Shown piece by piece: positions 1-10,499 of a DNA stretch of 64,000 nt (position 1 is its first letter; every line of letters starts with the position of its first letter). The notes under the pieces were generated by a model. That model did not search any database and was not told the origin of the DNA. It saw nothing but the letters and a program-made list of their open reading frames with translations. Origin of the DNA: Carya illinoinensis (lineage: Eukaryota > Streptophyta > Magnoliopsida > Fagales > Juglandaceae); assembly GCF_018687715.1 (NCBI RefSeq), contig NC_056758.1, positions 4,898,001-4,962,000 on the forward strand, given 5' to 3'. The translations under genes were made by a program, and so were the position numbers.

Positions 1-1899
1 AAGTTTGTAATTAGTAGGGATGTAGTATTTGATGAACAATCCATTCTTAATCCGAGGAAGGAGTTTACTATGTCTACAGGTGAAGAGCAGAGTAATGGCA
101 AGAAGGTGGAGTCACAGGTTGAGGCTTCAAAGGGGATGCCAGACGACACCCAAGATCATGTCACTTCAGATGAGCATGATCCTGATTTTGATGATGGCGC
201 ACAGTGTGAGCAAGATTACAGTATTGCTACTGGTAGACAAAGGAGGCAGATCAGGCCACCTCAAAGATATGCTCATGCAAATATGGTGATGTATGCACTT
301 ATTACAGCAGAGGACATAGATGGTCAAGAGCCTTCCAGTTATTCAGAAGCTGTCAAAAGTAAGGAGTGTGCACAATGGTGCGCAGCAATGACTGAGGAGA
401 TTGAGTCTCTTCATAAGAACCAAACTTGGGATTTGGTTAAGTTGCCTAAGAAGACGAAGACTGTTGGTTGTAAATGGGTTTTCAAAAGGAAAGAGGGAAT
501 CCAAGATGTTGCAGATGCAAGGTACAAGGCACGCTTGGTTGCAAAAGGCTATAGTCAGAGAGAAGGCATCGACTTCAACAAAGTTTTCTCTCCAGTTGTA
601 AAACACAGTTCGATCAGGGTGTTGCTTGCCATAGTGGCAGCACATGACTTAGAGCTTCAGCAACTTGATGTTAAAACAGCGTTCCTGCATGGTGACCTGG
701 AGGAGACCATTTACATGCATCAGCCGGAGGGGTTCATTGTTCAAGGCAAAGAAGATCATGTGTGCAGATTGAAGAAGTCATTGTATGGTTTAAAACAGTC
801 TCCGAGGCAATGGTATAAACGCTTTGACTCTTTTATGATAGATCATGGTTATGTGAGGAGTAGCCATGATTTTTGCGTTTATTATAGGCAGTTATCTAAT
901 GGGTCTTTCATCTATTTGCTACTTTATGTTGATGATATGCTTATTGCTGCTAAAAGCATATCTGACATTAGTTTGTTGAAAACCCAACTTAGAAATGAGT
1001 TTGAAATGAAAGACTTAGGTGCTGCAAATAAGATTTTGGGGATGGAGATCCACAGAGATAGGAAAGCTGGAAAGTTGTATTTGTCCCAGGGAAAGTACAT
1101 TGAGAAAGTTCTTCGGAGGTTTGGAATGTCTGATTCCAAACCAGTAAGTACACCACTTGCTACACATTTTAAACTTTTAGCATCCCTATCTCCTCATACA
1201 GGTGAGGAGGAACGCTTCATGGGTAGTGTTCCTTATTCCAGTGCAGTTGGCAGTATTATGTATGCAATGGTTTGTACTCGTCCAGATATTTCACAGGCAG
1301 TGAGTGTTGTTAGCAGGTACATGGCTAACCCAGGTAGAGCTCATTGGCAGGCTGTGAAATGGATACTCAGGTATCTGAAAGGTACTTCGAACCTTGGTTT
1401 AATATTTGATAGAGAAACTGACTACCATTCAAGGGTGGTTGGTTATGTTGATTCTGATTATGCTGGGGACTTGGATAAGAGAATATCATTAACAGGGTAT
1501 GTTTTCACTTTGTGTGGCTCTGCTATTAGTTGGAAAGCAACACTACAATCTACTGTTGCTTTATCAACTACAGAAGCAGAGTATATGGCAGCAGCTGAGG
1601 CTGTTAAGGAGGTCATTTGGTTGAAAGGTTTGATCAGTGATTTGGGATTATAGCAGGATGCAATCTCAGTGTTTTGTGACAGCCAAAGTGCAATACATTT
1701 GACCAAAAATCAAATGTATCATGAGAGGACGAAGCATATTGATGTCAGGTATCATTTCCTTCGGGAAGTTGTTACAGAGGGCGTGCTAGAAATTCAGAAG
1801 ATTGCTACTACTGAGAATCCAGCAGATATGATGACAAAGCCAGTTCCAGTATACAAGTTCAAACTTTGCTTGGACTTGATTGGTGTTTGGGGTATGTGA
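1..1899 (+). pseudogene. copia pol: integrase end, reverse transcriptase, RNase H, with one in-frame stop
   Basis: The frame is open from base 1. It starts with the SRDVVFDE-type sequence that closes copia integrase domains. The RT core runs from WVFKRK (about base 472) through the DVKTAFLHGDLEE block (about 667-705) to the catalytic YVDDM at 925-939. RNase H has a DSDYAGDLDKR block (about 1450), STTEAEY (about 1566) and CDSQSAIHLTKN (about 1676). A single TAG at 1651-1653 breaks the frame inside RNase H. The same frame then continues, with conserved sequence including ENPADMMTKP, to a stop at 1897-1899. The TAG is consistent with a CAG-to-TAG transition. Otherwise the coding sequence is well preserved, which suggests a fairly recent insertion. 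Confidence 0.93.
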
Positions 1900-2073
1900 A
1901 TCCCTTAGGGGATTTGGTGGAGGGATTCGGTTTCTTGGTTAATAGTTTTTTTTTTTTTTGTTTAGGTTTGACGGAATTCAAGCCAAGGTGGAGATTTATT
2001 GAGTTTGGCTTGATTTGCTGCTGAAAATGTGTTTTTTGGGGCTTGGCTTGACTGTGGCTTGACCGTGGCTCAA

Positions 2074-2262
2074 GCTAAGGTTCCGCTCGACAGTCCACTC
2101 GAGCGAACTCATCCAAAGAGTTCCGCTCGACCTCCGCTCGACTATCCGCTCGAGCGAAATCTTCCAGAGAGTTCCGCTCGACCTTCGCTCGATTGTCCGC
2201 TCGAGCGAGAATGTAACCCTAACGTGCGCTCGACACTTCGTTCGATGTCCGCTCGAGCGAAT
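2074..2262 (+). repeat. CTCGAGCG-containing degenerate tandem repeat in the LTR
   Basis: Four degenerate repeats of roughly 45-65 bp, each carrying CGCTCGAC followed by a CTCGAGCGA copy, sit upstream of the LTR TATA box. CTCGAG is palindromic and CpG-rich in otherwise AT-rich DNA. The position suggests U3 enhancer-like repeats; function is inferred only from position. Confidence 0.7.
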
Positions 2263-2283
2263 GTTCTGACTAGCGCCTTGTCC

Positions 2284-2291
2284 TATAAATA
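2284..2291 (+). promoter_or_regulatory. LTR TATA box
   Basis: TATAAATA lies just downstream of the CTCGAG repeats and upstream of a pyrimidine-rich stretch, in the place expected for a core promoter in U3. If active it would transcribe outward into the F-box A remnant. Confidence 0.55.
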
Positions 2292-2608
2292 TATCATTTT
2301 CTCTTCATTTTGATGGGTGTTCAGCAGCCAAGAAAGAGAGAGTTTTGAGAATCCCTTTGTATACAATCCTAAGAGTCTATTGAGTATATTGGGGCTTTAG
2401 GATTAAGGATTTTGTGATCAATACTCTTGTACTCCCATCTTTTGTTCATAGTGAAATCATTGAAACCGACCCCTACAGTGGACGTAGGCTCACATTGAGC
2501 TGAACCACTTAAATCTTGGTGTTCTTTGTGTGATTGTTGTTTATTATTGTTGCTTCCGCTATTATTTACTTCAACTTAACCTTTTGTTTGTTCGGTCCAT
2601 TCCCAACA

Positions 2609-2849
2609 GGCACCAATGCATAGAGTTGGTTTTTTTCGTACAGAATTGGCGGGAAAAGATCTAAACCCGCTTTGCCTTTCCAGAGGTGGTCAGCTTGTGG
2701 CAATGAAATATGGAATTGATCTGATGAGAAGTAATCCTGATGGAGAGATTCTTGAATATGCTGAGGACTTCAGTGACTGTGACTTGCGTGTTTCTTACGC
2801 AACTGTGTTTGTTGAGTCTCTACTTTCACCTTATCTGTGTTTGACTTGA
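2609..2849 (+). pseudogene. F-box copy A, C-terminal stump
   Basis: The frame begins immediately after the copia LTR, with the last base of a Trp codon followed by Ala-Pro-Met. It matches the SWAPM region of intact copy B (about 11561-11575). It continues through LSRGGQLVAM, MRSNPDGEILEY and VFVESLLSPYLCLT to a TGA at 2847-2849. The last 16 residues before the stop are nearly identical to B, and the 3' flanks also align, so A and B are sister duplicates. The F-box and most of the FBA domain are missing from the window; they should lie left of the 5' LTR. An ATG at 2616 is internal and does not make a functional gene likely. Confidence 0.9.
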
Positions 2850-3240
2850 TCCTTTTTTTTCATCTTTTTTTCAGTTCTTTTGCTACTCATCAATGAAATG
2901 CAGAACAGTGACGCTTCTAAATATCAAAGATGACATCTTTGGAAGATAGGAGTTTTTGCAGTGCATCCTGCGCGACCTAAAATGGTTTGTTCCAATGCTC
3001 TTTTGTGACTTTGTACAATTGGGATGTCTGTTGAAACAGGATGTTGTGATCATGCACTATATTGCAGAATCTGTTTGTTTCTGAATTACAATGTAATTGG
3101 GATTTACATTGTAACGAATGTTCTTGGGTTCATTGTATTTTCAGGCTGGGTGGCTCTGTATTTCTTTCTCGTTCGTCCTTAATTACACGACTTTTGGCTT
3201 TATTTGGCAGACTGGATGTTAATGATATTCCTGATGTTTA
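2850..3240 (+). other. duplicated 3' flank of F-box copy A
   Basis: This stretch aligns with the 3' flank of copy B (11802-12110). Shared segments include the CTACTCATCAATGAAATGCAG block and the GATGTTGTGATCATGCACTAT block (3041-3061 here, 12011 on in B). Copies C and D carry weaker versions. It probably holds the 3' UTR and polyadenylation signals of the family. No ORF is supported. Confidence 0.75.
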
Positions 3241-5151
3241 GTTCTAGACAATAGACAAGCAATTCCTACTCATGGAAAGACAACAATTATAGGCTGGATT
3301 GCTTTTAGACGTAATGTTTTGTTCATCGTTTCTTCTGAGATGAGATGTCTATAGATGTTACAAAATGAGCCAAGAAATACATTAGAAAAAGTAATGAACA
3401 AAAAAGGGCATTTTTTTTTTCTATTTTCCAGTTTGTTTCGATCCACCTCTTCTTGATTATCTAGTTATGTGAAAGTGACGTAGTTATTAAGTAATCTATT
3501 AATGTGATTAGTTGTATTATTTTTTTAATATAAAATAATTATTTTGACAAATTATATTAGTGAAATGTTTAAAAAATACATAAAAATGACTATACATAAC
3601 AAAATTCTTGTTTTATTCTCGTGAAAGTTTAATCGAGCCGTATTAAATAGCACATAAAAATAGTCTAGTTTTTAACGAAATATATATATATATATATTCA
3701 TCTTTCGTATTCTTCCAACAATTTAAAATCATTTTTGTAATGTTATTCAGTTTTTATTTTTCAAATTAATTTTTATTTCCTCTCAACGATCTTAGTTAAT
3801 AAAGCATTTGCATCATCCAACTTAATCCAATGTTTATTGTTTTTAATCCAAAAGCCATGCCTTTATCTTTTATCTAGCATTCCTAAACTACTATAAATTA
3901 ATTCAATTTTATTGTACATTATCTATAATTTGCATCACTATATAAGATATGGAAGGAGTGAAGTCTTGCAATTTGTATCCCCCCCCCCTTTCTCTCTCCT
4001 CATTTTTATTATATTATTGTTGCCTTTTCCTTGTTTTCTATATTTTGAAATTATAATTATTAAATATTTTTGAAATATAAATTCGTTTTATTTTTATTAT
4101 CATAAGATATCATGTCAACTATGTATAAATAATCTTTAACTATATAATAAATTAAATTAGAATAAGAATAAAGCTCACAATATTTAGCAACACCTATGAT
4201 TAGGACATTAACACAACATAAAATAATAGGCACGACATCAATCGACTTGACGGGTTAGTCGGTGAATCCTTATGATTTGATTATATATAAATATTATATA
4301 TGAACTTAATATAGATAAGAATGCGAAGCTTGAGAGTTTCTATTTCTTTTTTATTCTTTTATTATTAAATTTTAAGAGAACTTTTGTAAAGATTGTTTTT
4401 TAAACTTTCATACGTAACCTCTAACATTTATGCTTATTTGACCCAAACACCTTTATTTCCAAATAAAAAAGTAGTTTAAAATCTGAAATCGAATTTAAGT
4501 TTCCCTCTCCCTATCTATGTCGTGCATCTGGGTCTTCTGCTATTGACGACTCCTCAGACGAGATGACCTCCTTCCATCGTCGATAATCTTCTCCTTCACT
4601 TTTCATTGTTGGCATCCTCTACCATCGACACTTATAATAAGAATTGTTCAATATTATTGTACTTCATCTACTATGTGATTATGTATTTCCGTATTAAGAT
4701 TTGATAAAAAAAAAAGCCTTCGGATAAAATTTCACAATAGGTACTCTACTAACCAATTACTATTGAATTTATATGGCTTGCTTGCAGCTCAGAATCGATT
4801 TGTATTGAAAGATGGTTTGACATTAAACTTTTATCTGGCTGGCAATCTCCAGTTTGTCAAATATATTTGTTAGGGCATTAAAAAATTATACATAAGTAAT
4901 GAGCATTAAAATATTAATTCTGTTTGGAGGGAGCAATGCTCTTTATTGTTTGTTTGTAGTTTGAAACATGTCTATATTGTTCTTGATGTTTGTTTTTTTA
5001 CATTGCCTATTCTAACTTAGTTAATTTTTTTGATTTCATGTTGTGCATTAATATATCAAGAATGTTTTTTTATGGAGAGAGGGAAAAAAATCACATCTAA
5101 TAAGCAATCACTATTTAAAAAAAAAACAATAATTATATAGATATCCCAAAT
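3241..5151. other. AT-rich intergenic DNA
   Basis: No gene is visible. It contains a short (TA)n tract (about 3681-3697), a C homopolymer (3979-3988), many T or A runs and degenerate MITE-like AT cores. Confidence 0.6.
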
Positions 5152-5799
5152 ATGAGAAATGATGAAAAAGTAATTGATGATCATGAAATTTTAGAACCAA
5201 CACCGGAAAATGCTGATGATAATGAGGGTTTAGAGCTAACTCTTGAAAATAATGATGATGATGAAGGATTTAGAGCCAACTATTGAGAATGATGACGATG
5301 ATGTGGTTTCAGAGCCAATGTCGTGAAATAATGATGATGGAGTTGAAGAGCCAACGGTTGAGATTTTTTCAAAACTGAGCAATAACTCATTGACTATCAT
5401 AAGTAATATGGAAGATAAATTGAATTTGGCATAACGACCCAAAGAATTAGAAGGGAAGTTGATGGTAGTGTTATATATGTAACTCTTGGTTGTGCGCATG
5501 GTGGTAAGGCAAGAAATCGTATTACGAACTTTTATAAACCACACTCGACAACAAAAACTGATTATAAGGTGAAGATTAATGCAACTTTCGTTAGTGATGT
5601 TTTACGCATAACTACTGTACAAAATGCACACAACCATGGACTAAGTTGACAAAAGGCAATATTTTTTAAATATAATCAAGTGGTTGATGACTCTGTAAAG
5701 CGGCAATTAGATATTAACGACAAGGTAGAAATAAGCATGTCTAAAAGTTTTAACACCCTGGCTGTCGAGGAATGGATTTCACTTCCATCATTGCTCTAG
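5152..5799 (+). pseudogene. FHY3/FAR1-type zinc-finger protein fragment (MULE-derived family), broken
   Basis: From the ATG at 5152 the frame gives an acidic Asp/Glu/Asn-rich leader that breaks by frameshift and stops near 5284. From about 5436 another frame reads LGCAHGGKARNRI, then KPHSTTKTDYKVKIN, then LRITTVQNAHNHG. This is the WRKY-GCM1-like FAR1 DNA-binding domain, with its Cys and the HNH ligands visible. A TGA (5646-5648) interrupts the frame, which then resumes with DSVKRQLDIND and SMSKSF before a TAG at 5797-5799. FAR1 proteins are domesticated MULE transposases that act as nuclear transcription factors in light signalling. This copy lacks the transposase core and SWIM finger and is a relic. 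Confidence 0.75.
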
Positions 5800-6138
5800 G
5801 ATTTCACTTCCTTGCTGCTTTGTGACTTCACATCCAATGAAACAATTAGGTTTGCAAAGCATTCCACATATTATTCTTAATGAAATTATAATAATTAGAG
5901 ATAAATCAATAGTATTTTTTTTTAATTCAAAGAAAGCCAAAATCTCACTAAAAAAATGATTATAAGCAATTATGAGTACTAATACGCGTATTCATCCAAA
6001 ACAATTAGTTAAAAAGTCAAATTTTAATTAAAATAATATCAATTTAAATTTTAAATATAAAAATAACAGTATTAATAAATATATTAATACATAAATTCGT
6101 TTGTATGTGTCAAAACTCAAATAAAATAAAGCTCAAAA

Positions 6139-6788
6139 TAGGGGTGTCAAATCGTGTTAACAGGTCGTGTTCGTGTCGTGTCAAATCGTGTTAACGGGTC
6201 ATATAGGTCAATCCTAACCCGACCCGTTAAGCTTATCGTGTCAAAATCTCAAACTCTAACACAACCCATTAACATAACGGGTCGTGTCGTGTCAACCCGT
6301 TTTGACCCATTAATAAATATTACGAAATATGTTTTTTTTATAAGTAAACAAATAAATTAAGAAAATATTACAAAATAGGTTAATACGACACAATACAACT
6401 CATTTTAAACTATTTATGTAAATGGGTTGAATATGCCCGAAATTAACATTTTTAACCTTATTAAATTTAGCATAATTTTATATAAATGTTAAAATTACAA
6501 TATCTATAAAAATTATAAAACTAATTATAAGTCCAAAACTACAATCCAAATAATAAAAATATCAAAATTGAAATTCTAATAATTTTATTTTTAGATATAA
6601 AGGTATAATTGTAACTTTAACTTTCTTAACGTGTCAAAATGGGTCAAAATGGGTTAACCTGTTAAGCAATCGTGTCTTAACGGGTCAACTCGTTTTGATC
6701 CGAACCCATTAAGATTAAATCCTAACCTGCTATTATCATATCGTGTTCGTATTAAATTAACGGGTCGTGTGACATATTGCCACCCCTA
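6139..6788. mobile_element. hAT-like non-autonomous element, 650 bp
   Basis: The ends are TAGGGGTGTCAA and (reverse complement) TAGGGGTGGCAA. Flanking 8-mers GCTCAAAA (6131-6138) and ACTCAAAA (6789-6796) match at 7 of 8 positions, as expected for a hAT target duplication. Both sub-terminal parts are rich in repeated CGTGTTAACGGGTC and GGGTCGTGT motifs in inverted arrangement. No transposase is encoded. Confidence 0.8.
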
Positions 6789-6811
6789 ACTCAAAACAAG
6801 TCTTACTATTA

Positions 6812-7025
6812 GGACTATGCTATTGTGCTGCTTGCAGTTTACTACTGCACGTTATTGCACTTGGTTTTTTATTTTTTTGTCCTTTTACAATTTTTTTAAT
6901 TACTTTCTTAATTATTAAATAAAAAAATACATCAATTTTATTAATCACTAAATTAAAAAAAAAAAATCTTAATAAAAAAAAATTGCCCAGCGGTCAAAAT
7001 AGGCTTGACCCAGCCGGCATTTTCC
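6812..7025. mobile_element. MULE-type MITE, 214 bp
   Basis: The left end is GGACTATGCTATTGTGC and the right end reads GGAAAATGCCGGCTGG in reverse complement. The core is AT-rich. Flanking 9-mers TTACTATTA (6803-6811) and GTACCATTA (7026-7034) match at 7 of 9. The left sub-terminal TGTGCTGCTTGCAGTTTA recurs at 57731, so a related copy lies there. Confidence 0.65.
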
Positions 7026-7098
7026 GTACCATTATCGAATGGATTGGCGTGCGCAGATTCATTCAATTGTGGTTTGAGATGTGATACCTTACAACAAA

Positions 7099-7320
7099 AG
7101 GAAAACACCAAGACCACAGCTGGTGGCTCCCGCTGACCTAAATTTATTTTTTTTAATTTTTTTTTTAATAATTAAGAAAATTTTTTTAATATTATTATAA
7201 TTTTTTTATATTTTTTTAAAATATTTAAAAATATTAAAAAATAATTAAAAATAATAATAAATTATTTTTGCTTAACGGTGATTTTCAGTAGAGCCACTAA
7301 TGATATCTGTAGTACCATCC
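7099..7320. mobile_element. MULE-type MITE, 222 bp
   Basis: It is bounded by perfect 9-bp duplications TACAACAAA (7090-7098 and 7321-7329). The two ends are diverged inverted copies of each other; both include a TGGCTC(C/T)(C/A)(G/C)CTGA segment. The core is AT-rich and partly palindromic. There is no coding capacity. Confidence 0.7.
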
Positions 7321-7499
7321 TACAACAAATTTACTATTCATTTATTACTTTTAATAATATAATATTTTTTTAATATTTAAATCTATCAAATTAAAATAAA
7401 AGTCAAATTAAAATTTAAAAAATATATTACTTTAATCTTTATTCTAAAGTTGTAAACAAATTGTTAAGCAGTGATAGTCTCTCATTTTTCTTTTGGTTT

Positions 7500-7712
7500 G
7501 ACCAACAAAATTGTGTCCGGAGTTTCATAGAGGAAGATCACTGGAGTGCAATCTCTCGGTGCTCACAGTTGGGCACTTCTCTGAACTGACAACACGCTTC
7601 GCCCTCTATCATTCTAGCATCTCACTGCATCTTTTCCACCGTCTCCTCTGCGGGAATCCCTGTACGATGAGTACTGCGCATTCTACTCTTCTCTCTCTTA
7701 TCTTTAATGAAA
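7500..7712 (+). promoter_or_regulatory. duplicated upstream block of F-box B, displaced from its gene
   Basis: This segment matches the region upstream of F-box C (about 13955-14160). It includes GGCACTTCTCTGAACTGACA, the CATTCTAGCATCTCACTGCA stretch and a CTCTCTTATCTTTAATG end. In C it lies just before the conserved leader that runs into the start codon. Here the matching leader only resumes near 10515, about 2.8 kb away. It probably contains ancestral promoter or 5' UTR sequence of copy B. Confidence 0.6.
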
Positions 7713-7774
7713 GATGCTAGACAGAAGCCCCTTTTAAAGAAGCACACGCACACTGCCAAATCAGTATTGTGAAA

Positions 7775-8097
7775 GGAGAATGCTAGGGATCAGTTGAGCG
7801 ATCTCGCTAACTTGTCTTGTTAATTTTTTTTTAAATTTTTTTTACAGAAAGGTTAAGAAAATTATATTTAATTATATTATAAATTATATTATTTTTTTTA
7901 AAATATTTAAAAGTATTAAAAAAATAATATAAAAAAAGTAAAAAAAATACTTTTAAATATTTTAAAAAAATGAATAAAATTCACAATATAATTAAATATA
8001 ATTTTCTTAATCTTTCTGTAAAAAAAATTTCAAAAAAAAAAAAAAAAAGAGCGGGACAAGTTAGTGGGATCCTACTGGAAGATCCCTATCATTTTCC
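7775..8097. mobile_element. foldback MULE-type MITE, 323 bp
   Basis: Perfect 9-bp duplications ATTGTGAAA occupy 7766-7774 and 8098-8106. The ends are GGAGAATGCTAGGGATC and, inverted, GGAAAATGATAGGGATC. Long arms, including ACAGAAAGGTTAAGAAAATT and its inverted partner, make nearly the whole element a hairpin. This is the clearest MITE in the window. Confidence 0.85.
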
Positions 8098-8329
8098 ATT
8101 GTGAAATATCTATTTTACCGCTATGTAAATCACAACCTTCCTCTCACTTTCTAAGAGTATTGACAATGAATTGTTCATCTTTATTTTTATTTTTAAATTT
8201 AAAGAATATATCTTTAAAATAATTCACATTAATTTATTCACATCTAAAATTATAAATAATTAATTACAGTCATTATTTAAATGTAAAGAACAACTTTTCA
8301 TTCTTCAAATAATATTTTTATTATTTTCT

Positions 8330-9122
8330 CCCTCTCCATTCCGAACGTCTCTCTCTTTTCTCTCTCTCTTTTTTCATTTTTCTCTTCTCTCTCTCCTCTT
8401 CTTTCTCCATCCCCGAACGCCTCCATCGAACGCTCTCTCTTCTTCTCTTCTTCTCTCTCCATCCGAACAGCTCTCTCTTCTTCTCTTTGACACCCATTTC
8501 ACCCTCCTCTCTCTCGTTGCTCTGTTTTCTCTCTTGGACGCCCACAATTTTCTGGTGGTTTCTTCATCAACGGCGGCCTCTTCTCTCGCCCAAAAGGTGA
8601 TTTTGTGTAACCCATTTGTGGATTTGGTTGCATAATTTTTTTCTGTGTTATTTGGCCTAATTAGAATTTTTTAAGGTTTTTTTTTATGTGATTGCCCCTA
8701 ATATTGAATTGAGAATAGAGATAGATAGAGAAAACTGGGTTGGTTCTTCGGTTTTTTTGATTTCCCCTGATCTTGTACATGAATTAAGAGTGTTCTGTCC
8801 CTATCGTTATCTCTAGACACTGTACTTTGTTGATGGGGTTTTTTGTACTCATCTCCGAGAATCCAACTTAAGAAAATCTCTAGTAGTAAAGTAATCCTTT
8901 CCGACACCGACTTCGGAAGGTAGGTGGGACAGCAATTACATTTCGGAATAGAGTTGATTTGGGGCTAGGTTGCATTCTTAGTGCTCTAGAAAGAGATTGC
9001 TTGTATTAATTGTTGGGAGCTAATCATCTTAGTTACACCAGTGATGTGGATTAAGTTAGAAGATTGTTCCTTACTTTGGCAGAGATTTTCGAAAATTCTC
9101 TATTAACTTATAGCCATGTTGC

Positions 9123-9214
<92 letters not shown>

Positions 9215-9300
9215 ATGTGCTATATCAATATGTTAGAAGGCTTCCGGGAATGAAAAAGCAGCTCATGCAGCCTGAAAAGGTAATCCATGAATTAACTGCA
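8330..9300 (+). other. CT-rich, gene-like block of unknown origin
   Basis: It begins with about 230 bp of CT-rich DNA resembling a plant 5' UTR. A possible splice donor follows near 8598 (CCAAAAG/GTGATT). A possible exon lies at about 9125-9279, between TTGCAG and GTAATC. Its codons after the GA repeat give HVLYQYVRRLPGMKKQLMQ, which I do not recognise. It lies inside the DNA separating B from its displaced upstream block. It could be a captured 5' gene fragment or a noncoding transcript. Confidence 0.3.
9125..9213. repeat. (GA)n microsatellite, 89 bp
   Basis: An uninterrupted GA dinucleotide tract of about 44 units. The frame reading Arg-Glu repeats through it is not evidence of a protein. 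Confidence 0.97.
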
Positions 9301-10499
9301 TATTGAACTTAAAAATATATTCAATGCATAATTGTATATGGATACATCTATTTTATTTTACCTGGACCCGTCTGCTGTTTCCATAAGAATATGTCATCCC
9401 CACATACTTATCAATAAAGGAAAAAGAAAGTGTAATTCCCACCTTCAGACCCAAGATATGTAAGTTTGCAATTTAATATAAAAACTGCAATAACTCTTCT
9501 TTGTGTGGGTTCATGCTACACTAGAAGGTGATTGCAAATTTCAGACCCAAGAATTAATTTTTTTTGATAAATAGAGAATTAATTATGTCTTAAAAGGTTT
9601 ATGGTAGCTCACCAGAAAGTGTTACAGGTCATACTAGCATCCTTAACTGCATTCCATATCAATCGGCTAGCAGAATTCATATTTAGCAATGTATACTGCA
9701 GCAACCTAAAGTCCATGTCACATTTCCATAGATAATACAAATTATCATAGAAACATACATACTGAAGGTACATTTTAGTTGTTGAAAAATGTAGGAAAGT
9801 AAAACAAAATTAGTGCAGTATAATAGATTACAATAGGTGATCTGAGTTACAACCATTCAGAAAGATAGAAAAGATAACAAAATCTCCTTAAACCATAATA
9901 CCTGTGTTTTTTTGGTTTTATTATTGTTTTGTTTGTGTACTGCCTTGTACCATAATTGCTGCTCACCCATTACCTTTCCCTTTCTCCCATCTTCTTTTTT
10001 CCAGTAGAAGTACCCGCGACAGATTCAGGTCCTTTCTCCCAACTCCAGCTGCCATTCGATGCAGGAGTCACCGGTCACACTTTTTTTCTTCAATTTTTCC
10101 TTGGCAAAAGGTTACACTTTTTGCCCTACCTGTTTCCCCGTCAACATTTGTGGACAGTTAGGATGATACATTGGTCTGCGATATTTTTGCCCATTGATGA
10201 AAATTGTATTTGTGATTTTTTGTAGCTTCAATTTTTGGTCTAAGAAAACTGTGATGAGATCATGAAATTTTTTTTTCCTTGATGACGATTTTTTTGGTCT
10301 GTGATTTGGTGTGCGCAGATTCGAGAGGGGAGAGAGAAAGAGAGAGGTGATTACCTTCCACGAAATTCAGTGCTGGGTTTGTGGGCAAAATGCGAAGTGT
10401 GCTATTGAGGGAGGAAAATTGCTGAACCCAAGAGAACTCCTCCTGTTTTTTGTGTTTTGGGTTTTTAATACAAGTCGGTGTGCGGTGTGCAGCACTTAA
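9301..10499. other. intergenic DNA before F-box B
   Basis: No recognisable gene. Short frames near 9904-10225 and 10311-10499 lack known domains and have low-complexity composition. GTGCGCAGATTC near 10311 recurs near 7052 (in the B-side upstream DNA), and GTGCTCAGATTC occurs near 13910 before C, so part may derive from the duplicated flank. Confidence 0.5.

Larger units (their letters stand above)
1..2608 (+). mobile_element. Ty1/copia LTR retrotransposon, 3' part, cut by the window edge
   Basis: The window opens inside the polyprotein of a copia element (end of integrase, then reverse transcriptase and RNase H). A purine-rich tract (about 1984-1995) and a complete 3' LTR follow. The LTR ends at CCCAACA (2608), directly against F-box coding sequence. 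The 5' LTR and gag lie outside the window. The domain order, with RT after integrase, is that of Ty1/copia, and the protein resembles the Tork/Tnt1 lineage. The element sits in sense orientation inside F-box copy A and destroys it. The expected 5-bp target duplication would be GGCAC (2609-2613); its partner lies left of the window. Confidence 0.93.
1997..2608 (+). repeat. 3' LTR of the copia element
   Basis: The right boundary is firm: CCCAACA at 2602-2608 meets F-box codons. The left boundary is inferred. The polypurine tract is followed by TATTGAG at 1997, which pairs with the reverse complement of the 3' end (TGTTGGG) at 5 of 7 positions; both mismatches are G-to-A, so the usual TG start appears to be mutated. 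The LTR is then 612 bp. It holds a run of CGCTCGAC and CGCTCGAGCG motifs, a TATA box and a pyrimidine-rich stretch downstream, as expected of U3-R-U5. Confidence 0.75.

Noticed and set aside
8321..8545. Lys/Glu/Arg-rich minus-strand frame
   Set aside because: Product of CT-rich low-complexity DNA, no domain.
9064..9306. 80-codon frame through the GA repeat
   Set aside because: Most of it is an Arg-Glu repeat from the microsatellite; only the possible exon after it is mentioned.
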